A stretch of DNA of 8,350 nt. Source: an uncultured Clostridiaceae bacterium. Its GTDB lineage: Bacteria; Bacillota; Clostridia; Lachnospirales; Lachnospiraceae. Of this stretch, positions 1-5,303 are shown one piece after another (positions within the stretch are counted from its first letter, which is position 1; every line of letters begins with the position of its first letter). The notes under the pieces were generated by a model. That model made no database searches. It saw nothing but the letters and a program-made list of their open reading frames with translations, and was not told where the DNA came from. Position numbers and translations under genes: made by a program. The DNA lies in the NCBI GenBank assembly GCA_949948825.1, contig CATLIJ010000097.1, forward strand, positions 1 through 8,350, written 5' to 3'.

Positions 1-705
1 TGAAACCAGGCAGCCCATGGAGTGGAAAAATTCCAGCCGTTTTGTAAGGGCTTCCTTTAAGGTGGCAAAATCTTTTATGGAAATGCCGCTGACCTGGGAT
101 AATCTGCTGATGTAGGCTGCATAGTCGGGCTTTTCCACATTGTTCGCCTTGTCCGGCCTCCAGGCAGGAAGAACCTGTACGTCAAAGGAAGGATCTTCTG
201 CAATCTTTTTGTGCCATTCCAGAGAATCCACCGGATCGTCCGTGGTGCATAAAAGGGTGACATTAGAAGCCTTGATCAGGCTGCGCACCGTCCACTTATT
301 CTGAAGCTGTTCATTGCACAGATTCCATACCTCTTCTGCTGTGTCGCCGCACAGATGGCCAGTGTAACCAAAGTAGCGCTGAAGCTCCAGATGACTCCAG
401 TGATACAGAGGATTGCCGATAAGCTTCTCCAGGGTCTCTGCCCACTTTTGGAATTTCTCCCGGTCCGTAGCATCTCCGGTAATGTATTTTTCCTCCACGC
501 CGTTGGAACGCATCTGACGCCATTTATAATGGTCGCCTCCTAACCACACCTGGGTAATGTTGTCAAAACGCCGGTCCTCTGCAATCTCCTGAGGGTTAAT
601 ATGGCAGTGATAGTCCAGAATCGGCATATGCTCTGCATAATCGTGGAACAGCTTTTGGGCAGATTCTGTTGACAGAAGAAAATCTTTGTCCATAAATGCT
701 TTCAT
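1..705 (-). CDS. uxaC: Uronate (glucuronate/galacturonate) isomerase UxaC, C-terminal part outside window
   Basis: UxaC (EC 5.3.1.12) interconverts D-glucuronate with D-fructuronate and D-galacturonate with D-tagaturonate, the first cytoplasmic step of hexuronate breakdown. The visible 235 codons start MKAFMDKDFLLSTESAQKLF and carry the family hallmarks: DYHCHINP near residues 31-38 (the HxH metal-binding start of this amidohydrolase-fold enzyme), the substrate-region segment VWLGGDHYKWRQMRSNG at 53-69, CTTDDPVD at 153-160 and LPAWRPDKA at 179-187. The family is usually about 465-470 residues, so roughly half is seen and the 3' end runs off base 1. The start at 705 is set by AGGAGG (bases 720-715) nine bases upstream; Met5 is a less likely alternative. 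It lies 19 bases after the stop of the LacI-family gene, so the two almost certainly share the promoter at 1834-1806. Confidence 0.97.
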   Translation of the reverse strand, partial: MKAFMDKDFLLSTESAQKLFHDYAEHMPILDYHCHINPQEIAEDRRFDNITQVWLGGDHYKWRQMRSNGVEEKYITGDATDREKFQKWAETLEKLIGNPLYHWSHLELQRYFGYTGHLCGDTAEEVWNLCNEQLQNKWTVRSLIKASNVTLLCTTDDPVDSLEWHKKIAEDPSFDVQVLPAWRPDKANNVEKPDYAAYISRLSQVSGISIKDFATLKEALTKRLEFFHSMGCLVS

Positions 706-724
706 TGGGGTAATCCTCCTTAAA

Positions 725-1726
725 TTAGAATTTGGTGGTTTCTCTTTTTATCAAATCGGCGGCAATGGTAGTCCGCGAGGGGACGCTTGCGCCGTTGAAA
801 ACGCCCATAAGGGTGGTAATTGCAGTAGTACAGAGGGCTTCTACCCGGCTGTCAATGGAGGTAAGCTCCGGGTCTGTACACACAGCATAAGCAGAGTTAT
901 TATAGCCGATAATGCTGAAATCATCCGGGATGCTTCGCCCTGTGGCATGGGCATACTTGACTGCTCCCACGGCAAGGGTGTCGTCAGAGGCCAGCACAGC
1001 ATCAAAGAAAACACCTTTCCGGTGAAGCTGCATCAGAAGATCCCGTGCAGCAAGGACATTTTTCGGACACTGGCAGATGTAATCCTCCCGGATGGGAAGA
1101 CCATGTCCTTTCAGGGCGTCCTGATACCCGGAAAGCTTATTCCGTCCGCTGTAAGACTGGCTGGTGTACAGATAAAGAATGTTACGGCAGCCAGACGCAA
1201 TCAGTTTGCTGGCAGCGTTGTGAGTGGCAGACCGGTCATCACATAAGGCAGAGTAAATATTCTCCCCCTCCAGATAACCGTTGACCAACAGGACAGGAAG
1301 CTCTCTGGCAGTCTGAATAATATAATCATTGTCAGCAGGATTCATCTCAATAAACTTGGAGCCAGCTAAAATAAGGGCATCCACTTTCTTGGAATGAAGC
1401 AGCTCAAAATATTTTTGCTTTGTCTTAAGGGAGCTGCCGGTACAGCATAAAATCGAGTCATATCCATATCCCCGAAGTCCCTGCTCCAGATAATAGATGG
1501 CATGGGCAAGATATGGGTCCGAAGAGTCGGAACACATGATGCCGATGGTCTGAATGGTACCCAGGCCAAGCCCGCGGGCAAAAACATTCGGTGTGTAGCC
1601 CAGCTCATCCATAACCTCCAAAACCAGGGTTCGGGTCCTCTCGCTGACATTGGGACTGCCATTAAGGACGCGGGAAACCGTGGCAATGGAAACACCGGCT
1701 TTTCTTGATACATCATAAATGTTCAT
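725..1726 (-). CDS. LacI-family (CcpA-like) transcriptional regulator of the uxa genes
   Basis: A full-length 333-residue LacI/GalR-family repressor. Residues 2-22 form the helix-turn-helix (IYDVSRKAGVSIATVSRVLN), with reading-head residues Ile14-Ala15. The hinge helix is around 46-56 (PNVFARGLGLG) and includes the conserved Ala-Arg-x-Leu that inserts into the DNA minor groove. From about residue 60 to the end is a periplasmic-binding-protein-like effector domain, with IGIMCSDSSDPY near 61-72 and VLASDDTLAVGAVKYA plus DDFSIIGYNN in the C-terminal half. The DNA-binding part closely resembles the CcpA type as I remember it, but location points to local control: the gene is transcribed with uxaC, and two identical palindromes of LacI-family type sit at its own promoter and at the uxaA promoter. 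The likely job is repression of the divergent operons, relieved by a uronate or derivative; the ligand cannot be read from sequence. AGGA at 1739-1736 supports the start. Confidence 0.95.
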   Translation of the reverse strand: MNIYDVSRKAGVSIATVSRVLNGSPNVSERTRTLVLEVMDELGYTPNVFARGLGLGTIQTIGIMCSDSSDPYLAHAIYYLEQGLRGYGYDSILCCTGSSLKTKQKYFELLHSKKVDALILAGSKFIEMNPADNDYIIQTARELPVLLVNGYLEGENIYSALCDDRSATHNAASKLIASGCRNILYLYTSQSYSGRNKLSGYQDALKGHGLPIREDYICQCPKNVLAARDLLMQLHRKGVFFDAVLASDDTLAVGAVKYAHATGRSIPDDFSIIGYNNSAYAVCTDPELTSIDSRVEALCTTAITTLMGVFNGASVPSRTTIAADLIKRETTKF

Positions 1727-1781
1727 CAGACCGTTTCCTTTCCGATTCAGTCGGGCTGTGTATTTCTATAAAAAATACTTC

Positions 1782-1795
1782 TGTAAGTACTTACA
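1782..1795. promoter_or_regulatory. Operator O1, perfect 14-bp palindrome at the lacI-uxaC promoter
   Basis: TGTAAGTACTTACA is its own reverse complement over 14 bases. It is identical, including the preceding C, to a second copy at 1918-1931. It lies just downstream of the minus-strand -10 box. The TGTAA half-site fits a LacI-family protein with a CcpA-like reading head. Binding by the adjacent regulator is inferred. Confidence 0.85.
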
Positions 1796-1805
1796 TAATG
1801 GTCTT

Positions 1806-1834
1806 ATTATACCCATCCTTTTGCAATAATGCAA
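1806..1834 (-). promoter_or_regulatory. Sigma-A promoter for the lacI-type gene and uxaC
   Basis: On the minus strand, TTGCAT (1834-1829) is followed after exactly 17 bases by TATAAT (1811-1806), a perfect -10 box. Predicted transcription start is near 1799, giving a leader of about 73 bases. One copy of the palindromic operator (1795-1782) begins a few bases past this start, a position where a bound repressor blocks promoter clearance. Confidence 0.8.
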
Positions 1835-1885
1835 GGGGTTTCTTGTTATTTTATACTTATTTTAGAAAATAATTTCCTTTTATAC

Positions 1886-1914
1886 TTGACTTATGCACAA
1901 GGATTCTGTAAAAT
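1886..1914 (+). promoter_or_regulatory. Sigma-A promoter for uxaA
   Basis: TTGACT (1886-1891), a 17-base spacer and TAAAAT (1909-1914) form a near-consensus promoter. The predicted start is near 1921, inside the operator at 1918-1931. It is back-to-back with the minus-strand promoter at 1834-1806. Confidence 0.8.
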
Positions 1915-1917
1915 GGC

Positions 1918-1931
1918 TGTAAGTACTTACA
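1918..1931. promoter_or_regulatory. Operator O2, identical 14-bp palindrome at the uxaA promoter
   Basis: A second perfect copy of TGTAAGTACTTACA. It starts three bases after the uxaA -10 box and covers the predicted transcription start. Its centre is 136 bp from that of the copy at 1782-1795, close to 13 turns of B-DNA, so a tetramer or two dimers could hold both on the same face of the helix. The function is inferred from position and identity of the two sites. Confidence 0.85.
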
Positions 1932-2084
1932 AGTCTGGAATCTTCACAGATATTCATTCGCGAACATTCAGCAGCGGTTCAGATCCAGATTCAGGAGCCG
2001 GGAACTAAGATTTAGAAAGCTATGGCAGAGAATCGATGCGGAATATGCAAAACCCGAAAAGAAAAGAAGAAAAAGGAGAAAAGC
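1932..2084 (+). other. Long 5' leader of uxaA
   Basis: Transcription from about 1921 gives a leader of about 165 bases. I find no strong hairpin-plus-T-tract terminator and no riboswitch I recognise. It holds an 8-bp palindrome TTCGCGAA (1957-1964), an in-frame ATG at 2022 without a convincing ribosome site, and a purine-rich run ending in the Shine-Dalgarno AGGAG (2074-2078). Together with the promoter and operator elements this accounts for the gene-free stretch 1727-2084. Confidence 0.5.
2074..2078 (+). promoter_or_regulatory. Ribosome binding site that fixes the uxaA start
   Basis: AGGAG six bases before ATG 2085. It decides between this start and the in-frame upstream ATG at 2022, which has no comparable site. 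Confidence 0.85.
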
Positions 2085-3566
2085 ATGCAGGATTTTATCA
2101 GGATACACGAAGAAGATAATGTTGCGGTTGCCCTGCGCCCAATCGCAAAGGGAGAGCGCCTTACTGTGGGGCAGTATCAGGTGGAGACAAGGGAGGAGAT
2201 CCCGCAGGGACACAAGTTTGCCTTAAAGCCAGTTGCAGCAGGGGAAGCTGTGGTGAAATATGGTTTTTGTATTGGAAATGCAAAGGAAGAGATTCTCCCC
2301 GGAGACTGGGTTCATGTACACAATTTAAAGACAGCGCTGGGGGATTTGCTCACATATCAGTATAACCCTGCAGTTTCTTCTTTAAAGGAATCCCAACATG
2401 CTTTTTTTGACGGATACCGGCGCAGAGACGGCAAGGTGGGCGTGCGCAATGAGATTTGGATTATTCCCACAGTAGGCTGCGTCAATTCCATCGCCAGGGC
2501 TCTGGAAAAGAAGGGACAGAAGTTTGTGAACGGCACAGTGGAGGAGGTTGTTGCTTTTCCTCATCCCTATGGGTGTTCTCAGATGGGGGATGATCAGGAG
2601 CATACCCGGACGGTTCTGGCAGATTTGATTCACCATCCCAATGCAGGGGGAGTGCTGGTGCTTGGACTGGGATGTGAGAACAGCAATATTCCTGTGTTAA
2701 AGGAATATATCGGTGAATATGATGAGCAGCGGGTGAAGTTTTTGCAATGTCAGGATGTGGAGGACGAGCAGGAAGAGGCGATGAAGCTTCTGGAAGAGCT
2801 GGCTGCATATGCAGGAGCCTTTTCCAGAGAGAAGATTGATGCCAGTGAGCTGATCATAGGAATGAAGTGCGGAGGCTCTGACGGTCTGTCCGGCATTACG
2901 GCAAACCCGACTGTGGGCGGATTTTCTGATTTGCTTATTTCCAAGGGAGGGACTACCATACTTACAGAAGTGCCGGAGATGTTCGGGGCAGAGACGATTC
3001 TTATGAACCGCTGTGAGACTCCTGAGCTGTTTGAGAAGACCGTGGCATTGATCAATGATTTTAAGAATTATTTTACAAGTCATAATCAGACCATTTATGA
3101 AAACCCGTCTCCAGGGAATAAAAAGGGCGGCATTTCCACTTTGGAGGACAAGTCTTTAGGATGCACCCAAAAGTCCGGCAGCGCTCCGGTGAAGGGGGTA
3201 TTGGCTTATGGGGAGCCAGTGAAGGAAAAGGGATTAAACCTTCTTTCTGCTCCTGGGAATGATCTGGTGGCGTCTACGGCTTTGGCTGTTTCCGGCGCTC
3301 ATATTGTGCTGTTCACAACCGGAAGGGGAACTCCGTTTGCGTCTCCGGTTCCCACTGTGAAGATATCAAGCAACTCTAATCTGGCTGGACATAAGGACAA
3401 CTGGATTGACTTTAATGCAGGACGGATGGTGGAGGATAAGACAAAAGAGGAGATGGCCCGGGAATTGTTTGATTATGTTTTGAAGGTGGCCTCAGGTCAG
3501 AAGGTGAAGGCAGAGGAAGCAGGTTTTCACGATATGGCTATTTTTAAACAGGGAGTTACGCTGTAG
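2085..3566 (+). CDS. uxaA: Altronate dehydratase UxaA
   Basis: UxaA (EC 4.2.1.7) dehydrates D-altronate to 2-keto-3-deoxy-D-gluconate in the cytoplasm and needs a divalent metal (iron or manganese). The 493-residue product matches the length of E. coli UxaA (about 495) and is recognisably similar end to end. Residues about 5-85 form the SAF domain (FIRIHEEDNVAVAL to DWVHVHN). The large GD_AH catalytic domain follows, with VRNEIWIIPTVGCVNSIAR (119-137), YGCSQMGDD (162-170), GLGCENSN (194-201), MKCGGSDGLSGITANP (260-275), TEVPEMFGAE (294-303), SLGCTQKSG (357-365) and a C-terminus IFKQGVTL. The start at 2085 is chosen because AGGAG lies six bases upstream and MQDFIRIHEEDNVAVAL aligns with the usual UxaA N-terminus. 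The in-frame ATG at 2022 would add 21 lysine-rich residues that the family lacks. It is driven by the operator-controlled promoter at 1886-1914. Confidence 0.97.
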   Translation: MQDFIRIHEEDNVAVALRPIAKGERLTVGQYQVETREEIPQGHKFALKPVAAGEAVVKYGFCIGNAKEEILPGDWVHVHNLKTALGDLLTYQYNPAVSSLKESQHAFFDGYRRRDGKVGVRNEIWIIPTVGCVNSIARALEKKGQKFVNGTVEEVVAFPHPYGCSQMGDDQEHTRTVLADLIHHPNAGGVLVLGLGCENSNIPVLKEYIGEYDEQRVKFLQCQDVEDEQEEAMKLLEELAAYAGAFSREKIDASELIIGMKCGGSDGLSGITANPTVGGFSDLLISKGGTTILTEVPEMFGAETILMNRCETPELFEKTVALINDFKNYFTSHNQTIYENPSPGNKKGGISTLEDKSLGCTQKSGSAPVKGVLAYGEPVKEKGLNLLSAPGNDLVASTALAVSGAHIVLFTTGRGTPFASPVPTVKISSNSNLAGHKDNWIDFNAGRMVEDKTKEEMARELFDYVLKVASGQKVKAEEAGFHDMAIFKQGVTL

Positions 3567-3570
3567 AAGC

Positions 3571-3627
3571 TGACAGCAGGGGAGTGGTTAGAAGATTCTT
3601 CCGGGGTGACAGCAGGGGGATCGGTTC
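3571..3627 (+). repeat. Pair of imperfect ~20-bp direct repeats after uxaA
   Basis: TGACAGCAGGGG occurs at 3571-3582 and again at 3607-3618, 36 bases apart. Similarity extends downstream as AGTGGTT versus GATCGGTT. The repeats begin five bases after the uxaA stop codon. No function is evident; a short local duplication is the simplest reading. Confidence 0.55.
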
Positions 3628-3638
3628 TGGGAGCCTTA

Positions 3639-3673
3639 GAGCGTGTTTGAAAATTGCTTTTTCAGACATGCTC
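3639..3673 (+). other. Long hairpin downstream of uxaA, without a following T-tract
   Basis: GAGCGTGTTTGAAAA (3639-3653) pairs with TTTTCAGACATGCTC (3659-3673) over 15 positions, 13 Watson-Crick and two G-U, around a five-base loop TTGCT. Neither strand has a run of T after the stem, so it is not a standard intrinsic terminator. It may be a transcript-end or stability structure, or a copy of a dispersed palindromic repeat. The structure is read directly from sequence; the function is unknown. Confidence 0.6.
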
Positions 3674-3738
3674 CAGGCTATGATCAGACCGTTTCCAGGG
3701 ATAGAAAATAATATGAAGACGGAAGGGCGTGTGGGTAT

Positions 3739-4500
3739 ATGAAATTAAACCGGACAGCACAGAGGACTGTGGAGATCCTGAAGCTTGTCTCTAAGAATCC
3801 GGAGGGAATAACCCTGGATGAGATCTGCGAGAAGCTTAAGCTTCCCAAGACCAGCGCTTATGATATTGTCACAACACTGGCAGAGATGGGCATGGTGAAG
3901 GTGGATAAGGGAGCCCGCCAGCGGTATACCATTGGGCTGATGGCTTACCGGATCGGGATTCGTTACACCAACAATCTGGATTTTATCGGGGTGATTGAGC
4001 CAGAGGTGAGGGCTTTTGCCAAAGAGGTGGGAAAGACCGTATTTTTTGGCGTACAGTCAGATTATGAGGTGGTGTATATCTGCAAGGCGGAGCCGGAGAA
4101 TCCCATCATTACCACAGCTACAGTCGGGACAAAGAATCCCATGTACTGCACTTCCCTTGGCAAGGCGATTCTGGCTTACAGTGATGAGGAGACCTGCAGC
4201 CAGATTCTTGGAAGACTTCATTTTTCAAAAAAAACAGAGAAAACAATTTTAAACCGGGAATTGTTGTCAGCAGAATTGGACAAAGTAAGAGAGAAGGGCT
4301 ATGCGCTGGATGAGCGGGAGCTGGAAGACCATATGGAATGTGTCGGTTCCCCGGTTTTTGGCGCAGACGGCAGCGTGCTGGGAGCCATCAGCGTGTCCAG
4401 TCTTTATAAGCCGACAGAGGATTATGAGAGCCTTGGACAGACTGTGGCGAAAAAGGCAGCAGAGCTTTCAAAAATGTTGGGTTATCTTGGAAAAAAATAA
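3739..4500 (+). CDS. IclR-family transcriptional regulator, probably KdgR-like
   Basis: A complete 253-residue IclR-family protein. Residues about 5-65 form the winged helix-turn-helix (TAQRTVEILKLVSKNPEGIT, then LDEICEKLKLPKTSAYDIVTTLAEMG). Residues about 80-250 form the GAF-like effector domain, with MYCTSLGKAILAY (135-147), GYALDERELEDHMECVGSPVF (187-207) and VLGAISVS (213-220). Members of this family beside pectin and uronate genes usually sense KDG or a related keto-deoxy acid, and the next genes make the enzymes that consume KDG, so a KdgR-like role is the best inference; the ligand is not proven. A candidate binding site lies downstream at 4551-4585. The ribosome site is weak (GGAAGG at 3721-3726, 12 bases from ATG), suggesting low expression. 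No convincing own promoter is seen in 3567-3738, so it may be read from uxaA. Confidence 0.94.
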   Translation: MKLNRTAQRTVEILKLVSKNPEGITLDEICEKLKLPKTSAYDIVTTLAEMGMVKVDKGARQRYTIGLMAYRIGIRYTNNLDFIGVIEPEVRAFAKEVGKTVFFGVQSDYEVVYICKAEPENPIITTATVGTKNPMYCTSLGKAILAYSDEETCSQILGRLHFSKKTEKTILNRELLSAELDKVREKGYALDERELEDHMECVGSPVFGADGSVLGAISVSSLYKPTEDYESLGQTVAKKAAELSKMLGYLGKK

Positions 4501-4510
4501 TAATTTCCTG

Positions 4511-4539
4511 TTGACAAATTCGTTGGTAGCTATTAATAT
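4511..4539 (+). promoter_or_regulatory. Strong sigma-A promoter for kdgA-kdgK
   Basis: TTGACA (4511-4516, a perfect -35), a 17-base spacer and TAATAT (4534-4539). The predicted start is near 4546. It begins 10 bases after the stop of the IclR-family gene, giving the aldolase-kinase genes their own control point. Confidence 0.8.
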
Positions 4540-4550
4540 GTAATTATAAG

Positions 4551-4585
4551 ATTCGTATTTGTGAAATGGATTCGCATATACGAAT
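4551..4585. promoter_or_regulatory. Candidate IclR-type operator: inverted repeat ATTCGTAT / ATACGAAT
   Basis: ATTCGTAT at 4551-4558 is the exact reverse complement of ATACGAAT at 4578-4585. A compact near-palindrome, ATTCGCATATACGAAT (4570-4585), has one mismatched pair. Two sites 19 bases apart, one strong and one degenerate, would suit IclR proteins, which often bind as paired dimers. They lie just downstream of the predicted transcription start, ahead of the kdgA ribosome site. The same bases could also pair in RNA as an 8-bp stem. Binding by the adjacent IclR protein is inferred. Confidence 0.6.
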
Positions 4586-4610
4586 AAAAAGAAAAGGAGA
4601 AGAAAGCGCT

Positions 4611-5264
4611 ATGAAAAAAGAACAGGTACTGGCAAGAATGAAAGAAGATTGTCTGGTGGCCGTTGTCCGTGCAAAGGACATGGAGCAGGGGGAAAAGGTG
4701 GTGGATGCCATCATTGCAGGCGGAATTAATTTTATTGAGATTACCATGACCATGGATGAGGGGAACCCGGTAGATTTTATTGCTGCTATGGCAAAGAAAT
4801 ATAAAAACAATGACAAGGTGGTCATCGGAGCCGGCACGGTTCTGGACCCGGAGACTGCAAGAGCTGTCATTCTGGCAGGGGCTAACTATGTGGTAAGTCC
4901 CGGACTGAATGTTGAGACCATTAAGCTGTGCAACCGGTACCGTGTACCCATGCTTCCCGGAGTTATGACTCCTACGGAAGCGATCACTGCCCTGGAGGCT
5001 GGATGTGATATTATTAAGATCTTCCCAGGCAATATTGTGGGACCGGCAGCGATCAGCTCCTTTAAGGGACCCCTTCCCCAGGGTGAATTTATGCCTTCCG
5101 GCGGTGTGGACGTGGATAATGTGGACAAGTGGATCAAGGCAGGGGCCTATGCCGTGGGTACTGGCAGCAGCCTGACCAAGGGCGCCAAGACAGGGGACTT
5201 TGCAGCAGTGACAGCAAAGGCAAAAGAGTTTGTGGACGCAGTGGCAGCAGCAAGAGCAAAATAA
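4611..5264 (+). CDS. kdgA: KDPG/KHG aldolase (2-dehydro-3-deoxyphosphogluconate aldolase)
   Basis: This class I aldolase splits KDPG into pyruvate and D-glyceraldehyde-3-phosphate, the last step of uronate degradation and of the Entner-Doudoroff route. The 217-residue product fits the family (about 200-215) and is one TIM barrel. Visible active-site segments are FIEITMT (Glu43), GAGTVLD (Thr76), PGVMTPTE (Thr120) and IIKIFPGN with the Schiff-base lysine at Lys136; MPSGGVDVDN (161-170) and GTGSSL (184-188 region) form the phosphate-binding end. FPGN in place of the enterobacterial FPAE is the usual Firmicute form. The start at 4611 is preferred because AAGGAG (4594-4599) precedes it and the family N-terminus aligns there; an in-frame ATG at 4566 would add 15 residues overlapping the candidate operator. 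It is first in an operon with the kinase 39 bases downstream. Confidence 0.96.
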   Translation: MKKEQVLARMKEDCLVAVVRAKDMEQGEKVVDAIIAGGINFIEITMTMDEGNPVDFIAAMAKKYKNNDKVVIGAGTVLDPETARAVILAGANYVVSPGLNVETIKLCNRYRVPMLPGVMTPTEAITALEAGCDIIKIFPGNIVGPAAISSFKGPLPQGEFMPSGGVDVDNVDKWIKAGAYAVGTGSSLTKGAKTGDFAAVTAKAKEFVDAVAAARAK

Positions 5265-5278
5265 ATATAAATATAAAT
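5261..5278 (+). repeat. Three tandem ATAAAT hexamers spanning the kdgA stop
   Basis: Three exact copies of ATAAAT run from the last codon of kdgA (stop TAA at 5262-5264) into the 39-base spacer before kdgK. The tract is short and AT-rich, could vary by slippage, and could be a ribonuclease-sensitive site between the two genes. The function is speculative. Confidence 0.6.
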
Positions 5279-5303
5279 AGTACAAACAAAAAGGAGAGTA
5301 AAA

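Noticed and set aside
686..1246. A 186-codon plus-strand open frame opposite the LacI-type regulator.
   Set aside because: It lies antisense to a full-length LacI-family gene, lacks a family resemblance, and its start falls inside uxaC.
1849..1887. Direct repeat TTTTATACTT (1849-1858 and 1878-1887) between the divergent promoters.
   Set aside because: It is a short AT-rich repeat, expected by chance in such a spacer; the second copy overlaps the uxaA -35 box.
2022..2084. In-frame upstream ATG that would give UxaA a 21-residue N-terminal extension with Cys-Gly-Ile-Cys and many lysines.
   Set aside because: There is no good ribosome site before it, the lysine run is the purine-rich Shine-Dalgarno region read as protein, and the UxaA family begins at MQDFIRIH-like sequence.
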